In this document: piece after piece, positions 1 through 8,682 of the stretch
Layout of the letters: the number at the start of each line of letters is the position of its first letter
Position numbering within the stretch: position 1 is the first letter of the stretch
NCBI GenBank assembly: GCA_964243985.1
Contig: CAXTHJ010000006.1
Location: 13,822 to 77,821 of the forward strand
Length of the DNA: 64,000 nucleotides
Direction: 5' to 3'
DNA from: CAIOYC01 sp964243985
GTDB lineage: Bacteria > Pseudomonadota > Alphaproteobacteria > Caulobacterales > Caulobacteraceae
The notes under the pieces: model-generated
What the model was told of the DNA's origin: nothing
Databases searched by the model: none
Seen by the model: only the letters and a program-made list of their open reading frames with translations
Made by a program: the position numbers and the translations under genes

Positions 1-8
1 TGGCATCA

Positions 9-22
9 CTTGCATCCGCAAA
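9..22. promoter_or_regulatory. Putative MarR-type operator (left-edge copy)
   Basis: CTTGCATCCGCAAA carries the half-sites TTGCA and CGCAA around a 2-bp centre. The same architecture occurs at three other places near the marR gene. It lies beyond the 3' end of the hydrolase gene that stops at 121, so it probably controls a gene lying left of the window. Binding is inferred from repetition and symmetry only. Confidence 0.5.
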
Positions 23-120
23 TTACGACGGAGCCAGAGGTATTGTCAAACGCAGTTTTAGCCGCAACACGCCTGAAATTCCGGCCGCCCACCCGGTCGC
101 ACCCGACGAGGCGGAACAGG

Positions 121-1056
121 TCAGACCGCCTGGATCCAGTGGGTCTCGCCATGTTGGCGCGCCAACCTTCCGATCGGCGGCCAAGGAAAGTGCGGCGTGA
201 AGATAACCCAGTTCTTTTCCAGCAGGAGCTCCATGAGGCGCTTCCTGGTCGAGGTCGCCGCTTTTGCGTCCGCATCGAAAGAAAACCGCCACTCCGGCTT
301 CTTGAAGGAAATTGAACGGTGCGGCGCCGCGTCCGCGGTATAAAACAAGCTTTCCTCGCCACCTTGGAAGAGGAAGCCCACCTGGCCCGGCGTATGCCCA
401 TCGAGCAGCACGCTCGTCACGCCCTCCATCACATCCCCGCCGGCATCGAAGGGAACGAGACGCTTACCTGCTAGGGCGAGGAAACGTTTGGCGTCGCGGA
501 TGGCATCCACCCGCATCGGCGGGGGCATCAGCGTACCGTCGAGATCAGGGCTGGGCTGGCTCCAGAAGGCGATCTCCTCATTGCTGACATAGTAGCGGGC
601 GTTGGGGAACGCCGGCTGGTCCGCTTCGTCGAAGAGGCCGCCGATATGGTCCGGATGGATATGCGATACGAGCACCGTCTCGATGGTTCCGCCATCCACG
701 CCGGCCGCGGCGAGGGCGCGAGGGAGTTGGCCTGCGGTAGGGATCGGAAGGCCGGCGGGACCCGGCAAACAGCCGATCCCGGCGTCGACGAGCATGCCGC
801 CGCCCTCCCGCGAGCGAACGAACAAGCACGAGATCAGCGTCCGCCGTCCGTCCGTTTCGTCGCCGTGGGATGTGAGAAAGCGCCTGAGTTCGTCTTCAGG
901 TATCTCCGGCGCGAGTCCTCGGAGCGGCGCTTGGACGTACCCGTCGCTCAACGCGACGCAGTCGAGCGCGCCGATCTTGAAATTGAAGAAAGGCGAAATT
1001 TCATGGCTTAGCGGCGGCCTGCTCTCGCTCGTATGGATCTCTGCTGCCTCGGACAT
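121..1056 (-). CDS. Metallo-beta-lactamase-fold hydrolase (lactonase-like)
   Basis: This 311-residue protein of the MBL fold carries the metal-binding motif HIHPDHIGG, a downstream His in DGHTPGQVGF and an Asp in YTADAAPH. That is the usual dinuclear zinc set of lactonase-like members. The start at 1056 is preceded by GAGGAG about 7 nt upstream; an in-frame upstream ATG at 1080 lacks such a site. It is the last gene of a left-pointing operon with the oxygenase, decarboxylase and SnoaL-like genes. A role in hydrolysing a lactone or ester pathway intermediate is inferred. No signal peptide is visible, so it is probably cytoplasmic. The substrate cannot be read from the sequence. Confidence 0.85.
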   Translation of the reverse strand: MSEAAEIHTSESRPPLSHEISPFFNFKIGALDCVALSDGYVQAPLRGLAPEIPEDELRRFLTSHGDETDGRRTLISCLFVRSREGGGMLVDAGIGCLPGPAGLPIPTAGQLPRALAAAGVDGGTIETVLVSHIHPDHIGGLFDEADQPAFPNARYYVSNEEIAFWSQPSPDLDGTLMPPPMRVDAIRDAKRFLALAGKRLVPFDAGGDVMEGVTSVLLDGHTPGQVGFLFQGGEESLFYTADAAPHRSISFKKPEWRFSFDADAKAATSTRKRLMELLLEKNWVIFTPHFPWPPIGRLARQHGETHWIQAV

Positions 1057-1092
1057 GCCGCACTCCTCAGGTGTTTCCATTCATTGAACGCA

Positions 1093-1692
1093 CTAGCCTT
1101 CAGCAAGCCAGCGCTGCTCCTCAGCCCGCAGCGCAGCCACGGTGTCCGGGCGGTCGATCCCGGCCAAGTCGTCGCGCACCGGGAACCCCGACTGCTTCAT
1201 CGAATAGGCGATCGACCTGTATGATTTGCGCAGGCCGTCCAAAACCGCGTGGTCGATCGCCGGGACGCGGGTCGGATCGAGGGGGATGATCACGTCGCTG
1301 ATGTAGTAGGCGCGCATGCCCGCGATGAGCCAGCCCGCCGCGGTCCTCCGAGCGCGCCAGAGCAGGCGCGAGTTGCTGACGATGTCGATGTCCACGCCAT
1401 GGAGTTCGGTCAGACCGTGAACGCTGCATCCGGTCTCAGCCAGGGCCCGGTCCCCTTTCAGCGTCACAGCCGCAGGGCTCATCTGATGAAACGTGTAGAC
1501 CTTTCCGCCCGCGATCTTGCTGCTCCGCTCGGCGAAGTCGGCGCCCGTGCCCTGAAACCATGAGACTTCCACATAGGAGTCCGGATGGTAACAGCGCGCC
1601 ATGTCCGACCACTGACCCGCGTCGCGGACGGCGCGCTCCCACTGGATAAGGCTATCGATCGCGCTTCGGTCCGCTTGATCTCCGCTCAGCAT
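1093..1692 (-). CDS. NTF2/SnoaL-like protein, paralogue A
   Basis: This 199-residue protein is of the NTF2/SnoaL-like type. It has CYHPDSYVEVSWF near residue 40 and a C-terminal signature DDLAGIDRPDTV followed by LRAEEQRWL. Two other genes in the window (8022-8621 and 31143-31955) share both signatures, and paralogue B has exactly the same length. The start at 1692 has GAGGGA 7 nt upstream; a TTG at 1740 is a weaker alternative. It sits between the decarboxylase and the MBL hydrolase in the operon. The fold can serve as an isomerase, dehydratase or small dioxygenase subunit. No catalytic residue could be assigned, so the function stays open. Confidence 0.8.
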   Translation of the reverse strand: MLSGDQADRSAIDSLIQWERAVRDAGQWSDMARCYHPDSYVEVSWFQGTGADFAERSSKIAGGKVYTFHQMSPAAVTLKGDRALAETGCSVHGLTELHGVDIDIVSNSRLLWRARRTAAGWLIAGMRAYYISDVIIPLDPTRVPAIDHAVLDGLRKSYRSIAYSMKQSGFPVRDDLAGIDRPDTVAALRAEEQRWLAEG

Positions 1693-1797
1693 GTCTTCGT
1701 CCCTCAAATCTGTGTGCCGAAGCCGCGCCCAAGACATCAAATATGTGGCGCCGGATAGTCACTAGCTTCAGTTCACGCGAGCGGCGGCGGCCTAACG

Positions 1798-2790
1798 CTA
1801 TGCGCACGCGTGCTCGTCTAGCTTGAAGAGGCTCACCGCATTGTCTCGACCTATCTTCTGCTTGGTCGCATCGGCGATCTTGGCGGAGTCGAACCAGCGG
1901 GCGGCATGATCGACGTTCTCGAACGGCCAATCGGTGGAGAACATGATGCGGTCGGCGCCGATCTCGGTGATGGCGTCGACCAGGGTCGGCGTATGAAAGT
2001 TGCCCGACGTCGTAAGATGGAAGTTCTCGCGAAAGTAGTCGCCGATCTGGCGCTTGGCTTTGTAGCTCGGAGGAAGGTTCATCCAAGCGTTGCGGTGATC
2101 GACACGCCACATGCTATAGGGCAGACCTTCGCCCATGTGTCCGAGTATGATCTGAAGCTTTGGACAGTCGTCGAACAAGCCCGATCCGGTCAGCCGCAAC
2201 ACATGGACCGCGGTCTCTTGTCCAAACGCCCAGGTCGGGCCGAGCAGCCACTCGTGACCCTGGAAGATGCGTGCATGCGACAGGAGCGGGTTGCGCGGGT
2301 GCAGGTAGAATGGAACGTCAAGCATCTCCACGGTTCGCCAGAAGCCGCGATAGCTGGCCTCGTCGTAATATGAGACGGTGGCGTCGTCTCCGACCTGGCT
2401 GAAGCCGTTGACCAGGGCTCCCACAAAACCGAGATCTCGCACGCACCGCTCGAGCTCCGCCGCCGCTAATTCAGGGTCCTGCATCGGCAAGGCTGCGAAG
2501 CCCTTGAAGCGATCCGGGCGCTTAGCGACCTCGGCCGCCAGGTAATCATTCGCACGGCCGGCGAGGTCGTTGGCCGCCTTCCGATCGGGGATAGCCTGAA
2601 TCGTCGGAGCGTTTAGGGAAAGGATCATCAGTTCCACGCCGTTGGCGTCCATCTCGCGGAGGCGACGATCCTGGATGTCGAGCAGCCTTTCGCGCAATTC
2701 GCCCCAGATCGTATCCGGGAAGAAGCCCTTGGAATCCTGAAGTGTCTCAGGAAGCGAGAAGTGCTCCTCAAGCGCTATCTTACCCTGCAC
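1798..2790 (-). CDS. Gamma-resorcylate-type decarboxylase (amidohydrolase superfamily)
   Basis: This 330-residue ACMSD-type amidohydrolase closely resembles gamma-resorcylate (2,6-dihydroxybenzoate) decarboxylases as I remember them. Glu8 and His10 (ALEEHF), His164 (YLHPRNP), His218 (LGHMGEG) and Asp287 (STDWPFEN) fall at the same numbered positions as the metal ligands and catalytic residues described for the Rhizobium enzyme. The expected reaction is non-oxidative, reversible decarboxylation of a dihydroxybenzoate to a diphenol in the cytoplasm. It lies 72 bp downstream of the oxygenase gene in the same operon, so decarboxylation probably feeds hydroxylation. A close relative such as 2,3-dihydroxybenzoate or salicylate decarboxylase is the main alternative. 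Confidence 0.88.
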   Translation of the reverse strand: MQGKIALEEHFSLPETLQDSKGFFPDTIWGELRERLLDIQDRRLREMDANGVELMILSLNAPTIQAIPDRKAANDLAGRANDYLAAEVAKRPDRFKGFAALPMQDPELAAAELERCVRDLGFVGALVNGFSQVGDDATVSYYDEASYRGFWRTVEMLDVPFYLHPRNPLLSHARIFQGHEWLLGPTWAFGQETAVHVLRLTGSGLFDDCPKLQIILGHMGEGLPYSMWRVDHRNAWMNLPPSYKAKRQIGDYFRENFHLTTSGNFHTPTLVDAITEIGADRIMFSTDWPFENVDHAARWFDSAKIADATKQKIGRDNAVSLFKLDEHACA

Positions 2791-2862
2791 AGCTTTCCTC
2801 CTGAATATTTTTTTACAATCCGTTGAACGACTGGCTCTACGGATAGCAGGGAGCCTAGCTGC

Positions 2863-4077
2863 TCAATATTGACCCTTGGGCTCGAGACCGAGCACATGCT
2901 GGCCATACATCGTGGAGACCGCGTCCCAGTTGGTGCTGATGTGGACGCCCGCCGCATGGATATCCCGCCAGAACCTTTGCAAGGGACGCTCCAGCGCTAG
3001 CGCATTGCCGCCTGAGCCGTAGAACAGCGCATCAACGGCCTGCACCAGCAACTTGACGGCAAAGGCATGAGTGCGGCGATTACGAAGTCGGACGTCGACC
3101 GTGATGGGGCGGCTCGCCTCGGCCAGCGCTTGGGTCTCCGACAGGTCACGCATTAGAAGGGTGCGCGCGGCGTCGATGTTCGCGGATGCTTCGGCCACTC
3201 GCGTCTGGATTGTCGCGAACTCAGCCATCCGGTTGTTTCCGCCGCCGACAGCCCCGCGGGTGGACCGCGTGCTGGTCGAGTCAAGGTAGAGGTCAAGGGC
3301 GCCCTCCGCCATGCCAAGCGCAGGCGCGACGAGGCAGGTCGGCACGCAGGCCATGAACGGGATGCGATAAAGCGGGTCCGTGTTCACCAGGGTCCCAGGA
3401 GCCGCTCCAGACGTGCCTGCAGCGAAGCTCAAGACGCGGTGGGCGGGAACGAAGACGTCTTCAAGGTGAACGGTGCGGCTTCCGGTGCCTGCGAGGCCGG
3501 CCACATGCCAGGTGTCCGGATCGATACGGTAGTCCTTGCTTGGAACCAGGAAGAAGCCGGCGCTTGGGGCCCCATCGCTCCCGGACCGCGGCGGGAAGAC
3601 AGCGCCAAGCAAGAGCCAGTCCGAGGTGTCGCACCCAGAGGCGAAGCTCCAGCTTCCCGACATCCGGTAGCCGCCCTCCACCGGCGCCGCCTTGCCCGAA
3701 GGCGCATAGGAGCCTGCGGCGAAGGCGTCCCTATTTGCGCCCCAGACCTCCGCCTGAGCCTCCTGCGGAAAAAGGCCTATCAACCATTGGTGCACCGCGC
3801 AGACGCTGAAAACCCAGCCCGTCGATCCGTCGCCGCGGGCGATCCGCGAGACGACTTCTGCGAACGTCTCGAACCCCGCCTGATAGCCGCCAAAGGCTCG
3901 TGGCTGAAGGACGCGGTACAATCCCGCTTCGCGGAACTGCTCGATCAGATCCTGCGGCACGCGACGGTCCGCCTCGGTCCTGCCCGCGTTCTCGCGCGCT
4001 AGGCGACCCATCTTATCTGCTGAGACGAGCAACTCAGGTATGGGGTTGCGGTCTACGATCTTTGCCACATTGCTCAT
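2863..4077 (-). CDS. Flavin-dependent aromatic monooxygenase, oxygenase component (HsaA/acyl-CoA dehydrogenase fold)
   Basis: This 404-residue protein has the acyl-CoA dehydrogenase fold. It carries features typical of two-component flavin monooxygenases (HsaA, HpaH-C2 and DszC group): SGSWSFASGCDTSDW in the middle and HISTNWDAV near the C terminus. Such enzymes use FMNH2 or FADH2 from a separate reductase to hydroxylate phenols. The reductase is probably the divergent gene at 4745-5245. It is the first gene of the left-pointing operon, and a predicted operator (4123-4136) sits 46 bp before its start. With the decarboxylase downstream, a resorcinol-type hydroxylase role is plausible but inferred. 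Confidence 0.85.
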   Translation of the reverse strand: MSNVAKIVDRNPIPELLVSADKMGRLARENAGRTEADRRVPQDLIEQFREAGLYRVLQPRAFGGYQAGFETFAEVVSRIARGDGSTGWVFSVCAVHQWLIGLFPQEAQAEVWGANRDAFAAGSYAPSGKAAPVEGGYRMSGSWSFASGCDTSDWLLLGAVFPPRSGSDGAPSAGFFLVPSKDYRIDPDTWHVAGLAGTGSRTVHLEDVFVPAHRVLSFAAGTSGAAPGTLVNTDPLYRIPFMACVPTCLVAPALGMAEGALDLYLDSTSTRSTRGAVGGGNNRMAEFATIQTRVAEASANIDAARTLLMRDLSETQALAEASRPITVDVRLRNRRTHAFAVKLLVQAVDALFYGSGGNALALERPLQRFWRDIHAAGVHISTNWDAVSTMYGQHVLGLEPKGQY

Positions 4078-4122
4078 GCCGCCTGGCTCCGCCTTATGGT
4101 TTTCGACTAGCCGGGCTTATCG

Positions 4123-4136
4123 GTTGCATACGCAAA
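4123..4136. promoter_or_regulatory. Putative MarR operator upstream of the oxygenase operon
   Basis: GTTGCATACGCAAA matches the TTGCR-NN-YGCAA palindrome. It lies between the oxygenase start (4077) and the 3' end of marR, 46 bp from the oxygenase start codon, where it could block transcription of the left operon. Confidence 0.6.
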
Positions 4137-4140
4137 CGAG

Positions 4141-4623
4141 TCAAGTCGTATTCCGGTGTTGATCGGGCTCATCCTCCCCCACCGACCGCACCTCGTCGAA
4201 CTGCACGAGATTTTCATATATCTTACTAAGCAATAGCTTGAGCCGCCGTTTATCGGCTTGGCTCACGCCATCGAGCGCCACGCCTTCGTGGCGCTCGACC
4301 GCGGGGAGGAGGCGCTCGACAAGTTCCCGCCCCAGCGGAGTCAAACCTATGTTGATGGATCGCCAATTCATGCCGGACTGTCGTCGAGAGATGAGGCCTC
4401 TGTGGGCAAGGGAAGCAACTTGACGAGAAAGCGTGGAGATTTCCACGCTGGTGACTTCGGCTAGGCCGCTCAGAGTCTGCTCGCCGGAGCCCCAGAGCGC
4501 CGCAAGCACGCGCCACATCGGCAGCGTGATGCCGCATTCCTTCAGCTCAAGGGTGAAGGCGCTTCCGACCGCCGACCCTGCCCGGTTAAGGAGAAAAGCC
4601 AGAGACTCGCTTAATGCGTACAT
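4141..4623 (-). CDS. MarR-family transcriptional regulator
   Basis: This 160-residue winged-helix protein has the MarR core LTLPxW-like segment (GITLPMWRVLAAL), a recognition helix region SVEISTLSRQVASLAHRGLI and the wing segment leading to LTPLGREL. The ATG at 4623 is chosen; a TTG at 4659 would add 12 residues. It lies between the two catabolic transcription units and reads left, with perfect or near-perfect palindromes on both sides (4123-4136 and 4687-4700). MarR proteins usually repress and are released by a phenolic ligand. The substrate or an intermediate of this pathway is the natural candidate, by inference. Confidence 0.88.
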   Translation of the reverse strand: MYALSESLAFLLNRAGSAVGSAFTLELKECGITLPMWRVLAALWGSGEQTLSGLAEVTSVEISTLSRQVASLAHRGLISRRQSGMNWRSINIGLTPLGRELVERLLPAVERHEGVALDGVSQADKRRLKLLLSKIYENLVQFDEVRSVGEDEPDQHRNTT

Positions 4624-4686
4624 CCTGTTAGCGTCCGCCTGATTGGAGGGGCGATGCAAGCCGAGCCGCCTGCCTCATTGACATCG

Positions 4687-4700
4687 TTTGCATTTGCAAA
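4687..4700. promoter_or_regulatory. Putative MarR operator in the marR/flavin reductase divergent region
   Basis: TTTGCATTTGCAAA is the best-conserved copy of the palindrome, with 6-bp arms TTTGCA and TGCAAA around TT. It lies in the divergent intergenic region, 44 bp before the reductase start and 63 bp before marR, consistent with shared control and autoregulation. Confidence 0.68.
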
Positions 4701-4744
4701 TAATATTTGTGATGCGTGTTAGCTCTGGATGAGGATAGGCAACG

Positions 4745-5245
4745 ATGATTTTCCAATCCGAAGCCTCCTTTCGGGACGCCATGCGCCGGCTGGCGGCGAC
4801 GGTGACCATCATCTCCACGGGCAGCTCCGCGCGCCGCCACGGCATTACTGCCACCGCAGTGACCTCTCTGTCGATGGACCCGCCCTCGCTGCTGGTCTGC
4901 GTCAACCAATCCAGCTCGCTTCACAGTCTCCTTTCGGAGAACAGCCGCTTCTGCGTCAACCTTTTACGTAGCGAGCACGCGGGTTTGTCCAACGCCTTTT
5001 CGGGTAAACTGCCATCCGAAGAGCGTTTCCGCCACGGTTCCTGGCTTGAAGACGAGGACGGTCTTCCCTTCCTCGCCGATGCACAGGCGAGCATCTTCTG
5101 CCGAAAGCAGACCGTGATCGAGCATGGATCGCACTCCATCTTCATCGGTTTGGTCGAGTCGGTGTTGACCACCGACGACGTATGCCCGCTCGTCTACAGC
5201 GATGGGAAATACAGCCGCTGCTCGCCGCTCGAAGCGATGGCGTAG
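4745..5245 (+). CDS. Flavin reductase (FMN-binding split barrel), monooxygenase partner
   Basis: This 166-residue protein is of the HpaC/flavin reductase-like family. It starts with FRDAMRRLAATVTIIS and has HGITATAVTSLSMDPPSLLV, the flavin-binding signature of the split-barrel fold, then FCVNLL. It would reduce FMN or FAD with NAD(P)H and hand the reduced flavin to the oxygenase encoded divergently at 2863-4077. The start has AGGAT about 8 nt upstream. A predicted operator lies 44 bp before it. Pairing with the oxygenase follows from proximity and from the known two-component systems. Confidence 0.87.
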   Translation: MIFQSEASFRDAMRRLAATVTIISTGSSARRHGITATAVTSLSMDPPSLLVCVNQSSSLHSLLSENSRFCVNLLRSEHAGLSNAFSGKLPSEERFRHGSWLEDEDGLPFLADAQASIFCRKQTVIEHGSHSIFIGLVESVLTTDDVCPLVYSDGKYSRCSPLEAMA

Positions 5246-5275
5246 GAAGCTGCTCATTCGGCGCGATTGACGCCA

Positions 5276-5289
5276 TTTGCGTTTGCAAA
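5276..5289. promoter_or_regulatory. Putative MarR operator upstream of the aldehyde dehydrogenase
   Basis: TTTGCGTTTGCAAA differs from the 4687 copy at one base. It lies 31 bp after the reductase stop and 83 bp before the aldehyde dehydrogenase start, suggesting a separate promoter for the right-pointing catabolic genes. Confidence 0.65.
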
Positions 5290-5372
5290 TAAAGGTGGGG
5301 CCAAGGGCGTATAGCCCACCGCCACAACGATCGACGGATCGAAAGCGTCTGGCGAAAACGGAAGGGAGCGGC

Positions 5373-6833
5373 ATGAAGCATTTAGGCGATGCGAAGCATT
5401 GGATAGCCGGCGCGTGGGTCGACGAGGGAGAGCCGCGCGACAGCATCGATCCAGCTAGCGGCAAGGTCATCGGCCACTACCGCGACGCCCCTGCCTCCGT
5501 TGCTCAGGCCGCGATCGACGCCGCTTTCACCGCATTCGACAAGAGCGCTTGGCGCAGCGACGCCTTCCTCCGCGCCACCGCCCTGTCCCATCTCGCCGAT
5601 GCCTACGCGGCCCGCCTGAATGACGTCGTAGAGACGCTATGCCTCGAAAACGGAAAGGTGCGCGGCGAGGCGACATTCGAGGCATCGCTGATTCCCCGCG
5701 CGCTGCGTTTCGCCTCAGGGCTGTCGATGCATAATTTCGGCCGCGTATCCGAGCCCCGACCTGGGATGCAGGCGATGTCGATCCGCGAGCCGGTCGGCGT
5801 CGCGGGGCTGATAATCCCGTGGAATTCGCCGGCCTATCTCTGCATCCGCGCCTTGGCGCCGGCGCTCGCGGCCGGATGCACGGCGGTGGTCAAGATGCCC
5901 CATCAGGCGGCGCATACCGCCGCGCTGACCGCCGCGATCGTGGCCTCCGTTCCCGAAATCCCGCCAGGAGTCGTCAACATTTTCGTGGAATCCGGCGCCG
6001 ACGGCGCCAAGCTCCTGGTCGATTCGCCCAAGGTGCCCGCTATCAGCTTTACCGGAAGCACGGCCACGGGACGCGCCATCGCGCGCGCGGCCTCGACCCA
6101 CCTGAAGCGGGTTGGCCTCGAACTCGGAGGGAAGACGCCTCATCTCGTTTTTGACGACGCCGACTTGGCGGCCGTTCTCCCGGTGTTGGAGAAGTCGAGC
6201 ACCGTCTTCGCCGGCCAGTTCTGCATGACCGGAAGCCGCATCCTCGTTCAGCGCAACATAGCCGAGGCTCTTCAGGCGGGGCTGGCGGAGCGGTTCAAGG
6301 CCGTACGGGCGGGTCCGGCATCCGACCTGGCGAGCCACATGGGTCCGTTGATCGACAAGGCGGCCGTGACCCGCGTCGATGCTCTGGTCGAGGCGGCGAT
6401 TGCGGCCGGGGCCAGGCCGATCGTGCGCGGCGGCCCGCCTGCCGACCCCGCCCTGGCCGCAGGCGCCTTCTACCTGCCGACCCTGCTGCAGGTGGACGGC
6501 GGCGGCCTACCCATCGTACGTGAGGAGACCTTCGGCCCGGTGCAGACCCTGCAGGTGTTCGACACGGAGGATGAGGCGATCGCGCTCGCCAACGACAGCG
6601 ACTACGGCCTCAGCGCCTGCGTCTGGAGCCGTGACGTGGACCGGCCGATTCGCGTTGCGCGCCGCCTGCATGCCGGACTCATCTCCATCAATGGCTGGGC
6701 CAATATCGCGGTGGAGTTCGAGGAGGGCGGCTTCAAGGCCAGCGGGTCGGGCCGCCTGGGCGGCCTCGCCTCGATCGAGGAATTCCTCGAATACAAGCAG
6801 ATCACCCAGGACTTCATCCCCCATGCCCACTAA
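5373..6833 (+). CDS. NAD(P)-dependent aldehyde dehydrogenase
   Basis: This 486-residue protein has the aldehyde dehydrogenase fold. It has the cofactor-binding segment SFTGSTATGRAIA, the general-base Glu in LELGGKTPHLV and the nucleophilic Cys in FAGQFCMTGSR. The ATG at 5373 follows a purine-rich GGAAGGGAG site. Its 3' end overlaps the alcohol dehydrogenase start by 11 bp, so the two are probably translationally coupled. The gene would oxidise an aromatic or semialdehyde intermediate of the cluster. Betaine- or hydroxymuconic-semialdehyde-type activity cannot be told apart by reading. Confidence 0.87.
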   Translation: MKHLGDAKHWIAGAWVDEGEPRDSIDPASGKVIGHYRDAPASVAQAAIDAAFTAFDKSAWRSDAFLRATALSHLADAYAARLNDVVETLCLENGKVRGEATFEASLIPRALRFASGLSMHNFGRVSEPRPGMQAMSIREPVGVAGLIIPWNSPAYLCIRALAPALAAGCTAVVKMPHQAAHTAALTAAIVASVPEIPPGVVNIFVESGADGAKLLVDSPKVPAISFTGSTATGRAIARAASTHLKRVGLELGGKTPHLVFDDADLAAVLPVLEKSSTVFAGQFCMTGSRILVQRNIAEALQAGLAERFKAVRAGPASDLASHMGPLIDKAAVTRVDALVEAAIAAGARPIVRGGPPADPALAAGAFYLPTLLQVDGGGLPIVREETFGPVQTLQVFDTEDEAIALANDSDYGLSACVWSRDVDRPIRVARRLHAGLISINGWANIAVEFEEGGFKASGSGRLGGLASIEEFLEYKQITQDFIPHAH

Positions 6834-7959
6834 CGCCCCAGGCATGCGCGTGACCCGCGCCGCAGTGGTGGCCGAGCCGAACGCGCCGTTCGTCCTCCAG
6901 AACCTCACCCTCGCGCCGCCGAACCCCGACGAGGTGATCGTTGAACTGGAAGCCTGCGGCATGTGCCACGCCGACCTTTCGGCCCAGGCGGGGAGCATCC
7001 CCTTCCCGCTCCCGGGCGTCCTGGGGCACGAGGGCGTGGGCCGGGTGGTGGAGACCGGCGCCGCGGTGATCGACATCACGGTCGGTCAGCGGGTGGTGAT
7101 CTCGTTCACCTCCTGCGGACGCTGCCCCGCCTGTCTCGACGCTAGGCCCGGCTATTGCGCCCAGTGGCCCGCGCTCAACCTGGTCGGCGGCGGCCGCCAG
7201 GACGGCTCCAGCAGCCTGTCGCACGATGGGTGCGCCATCCACAGCCACTATTTCGGCCAGTCGTCATTCTCCCGCTATGCGGCGACCGCCGCGCGGGCCG
7301 TGACGCCGGTCCCGGACGACATCCCCGCAAGCGTCCTGGCGCCTCTGGGCTGCGGCGTGCAGACCGGCGTGTGCGCCGCGACCGACGTGTTGCGGCCCCG
7401 CAACGGGGATCGGGTCGCCGTGTTCGGCGCAGGCGCCGTCGGCATGTCTTCGATAATGGGGCTCGCTCTCACCGGAGCGACGCAGGTCATCGCCATCGAC
7501 GTCCATCCGCAGCGGCTGGCGTTGGCGCGGGAGCTCGGCGCCACCGACGTCATCGAAGCGGGCAAAGAGGATGTCGCCGCCGAGATTGCTCGGCTGACGG
7601 GGGGCGCCGGCGTCAATGGGGCGATCGAGACGAGCGGCAATCCAGGCGCGCTCAAGACGGCGATCCGCGTGCTCGCGGCGGCCGGGACCTGCGTTGTGGT
7701 GGGCGTCCCCGGACATGGCGAGCCCGGCGGCTTCGACGTGATCGACCTCGTGGCGCGGGGCCTTCGCATCGTAGGCACCAACCAGGGCGACGCCAACCCG
7801 CGCACCGTCATCCCGCGGCTGATCGAGCTCTATCGACAGGGCCGTTTGCCGATCGAGCGGCTGGTCACCACCTACGCCTTCGACGAGATCAATGAGGCGC
7901 GAGCGGCGTCCTTGGACGGGCGGGTGATCAAGCCCGTCATGATTCTAGCGGCGCAATAA
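6823..7959 (+). CDS. Zinc-dependent alcohol dehydrogenase (aryl-alcohol type)
   Basis: This 378-residue medium-chain dehydrogenase has catalytic zinc ligands in CGMCHADLS and LGHEGVGRV, structural zinc cysteines in CGRCPACLDARPGYC and a Rossmann motif in VFGAGAVGMSS. Length and insertions fit the aryl/benzyl-alcohol dehydrogenase group. The start at 6823 overlaps the aldehyde dehydrogenase; an ATG at 6844 (371 residues) is possible. Acting with that enzyme it could convert an aryl alcohol to the acid via the aldehyde, which suggests the cluster accepts a side-chain alcohol. The substrate is inferred, not shown. Confidence 0.86.
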   Translation: MPTNAPGMRVTRAAVVAEPNAPFVLQNLTLAPPNPDEVIVELEACGMCHADLSAQAGSIPFPLPGVLGHEGVGRVVETGAAVIDITVGQRVVISFTSCGRCPACLDARPGYCAQWPALNLVGGGRQDGSSSLSHDGCAIHSHYFGQSSFSRYAATAARAVTPVPDDIPASVLAPLGCGVQTGVCAATDVLRPRNGDRVAVFGAGAVGMSSIMGLALTGATQVIAIDVHPQRLALARELGATDVIEAGKEDVAAEIARLTGGAGVNGAIETSGNPGALKTAIRVLAAAGTCVVVGVPGHGEPGGFDVIDLVARGLRIVGTNQGDANPRTVIPRLIELYRQGRLPIERLVTTYAFDEINEARAASLDGRVIKPVMILAAQ

Positions 7960-8021
7960 TCGCGCCCGTGGGCGGCAAGTGTCCGGCGATCTCGGACCAT
8001 AGAGGCAGGAGGAAGCGCTTG

Positions 8022-8621
8022 ATGGGCGATCAGGATCGGTTCGACCGGATCGATGTGGCCGATCTCATCCTGCGCGAGCGCCTCGCGCGGGACAGTCAGC
8101 TGTGGGACGAGATGGCGGTTTGCTACCACCCAGACTCGATAGTCGAAGTGTCGTGGTTCCGCGGCAGCGGGGCCGAGTTCGTGGCGCTGACGAAGCGGCA
8201 GGTGCGTGAGGGTGCGATCAACTTCCACTTGATGACGCCGCCCGTGGTCAAGGTCAGCAAGGATCGTGCGATCTCCGAAACGCCCTGCGTGCTGCGGAGC
8301 TTCTCGCATATGACCGGCGTGGAGATTAGCTTCGAAGGGTTCGTGCGGCTGTTCTGGCGCGCCCAGCGCGAGGGAGACCAGTGGTTGATCGCTGGGCTGC
8401 GCTGCCTTTACCTGAAGGACGAGATCCACGGCCGCAATCCGAACAAGCCGCCCACCTTCGATGAGGCCAAGCTGGAAGGCTACCGCGACGCTTACCGCTA
8501 CACCTCCGCCAATCTGGCCAACCTCGGCATTGCGGTGCGTGATGACCTTCCGGGCGCCGATCGCCCAGAAATGGTGAAGGCGCTCCGGACGGGCGAGCAG
8601 GCATGGCTGGACGCGGCGTGA
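8022..8621 (+). CDS. NTF2/SnoaL-like protein, paralogue B
   Basis: This 199-residue protein is homologous to paralogue A. It shares CYHPDSIVEVSWF, the C-terminal DDLPGADRPEMV and a final LRTGEQAWL. The start at 8022 is preceded by AGGAGG about 9 nt upstream; a GTG at 7968 would extend it without a comparable site. It lies between the alcohol dehydrogenase and the FAH-fold gene in the right operon. Two same-length members on either side of one catabolic cluster suggest paired isomerase- or hydratase-like steps or a heteromeric unit. This is inference. Confidence 0.82.
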   Translation: MGDQDRFDRIDVADLILRERLARDSQLWDEMAVCYHPDSIVEVSWFRGSGAEFVALTKRQVREGAINFHLMTPPVVKVSKDRAISETPCVLRSFSHMTGVEISFEGFVRLFWRAQREGDQWLIAGLRCLYLKDEIHGRNPNKPPTFDEAKLEGYRDAYRYTSANLANLGIAVRDDLPGADRPEMVKALRTGEQAWLDAA

Positions 8622-8682
8622 ACCAAATTGCCGAACGCAACCTGGAAAAGGGGCCATGTGGCTCTAACCGAGGGGGAAGTCG

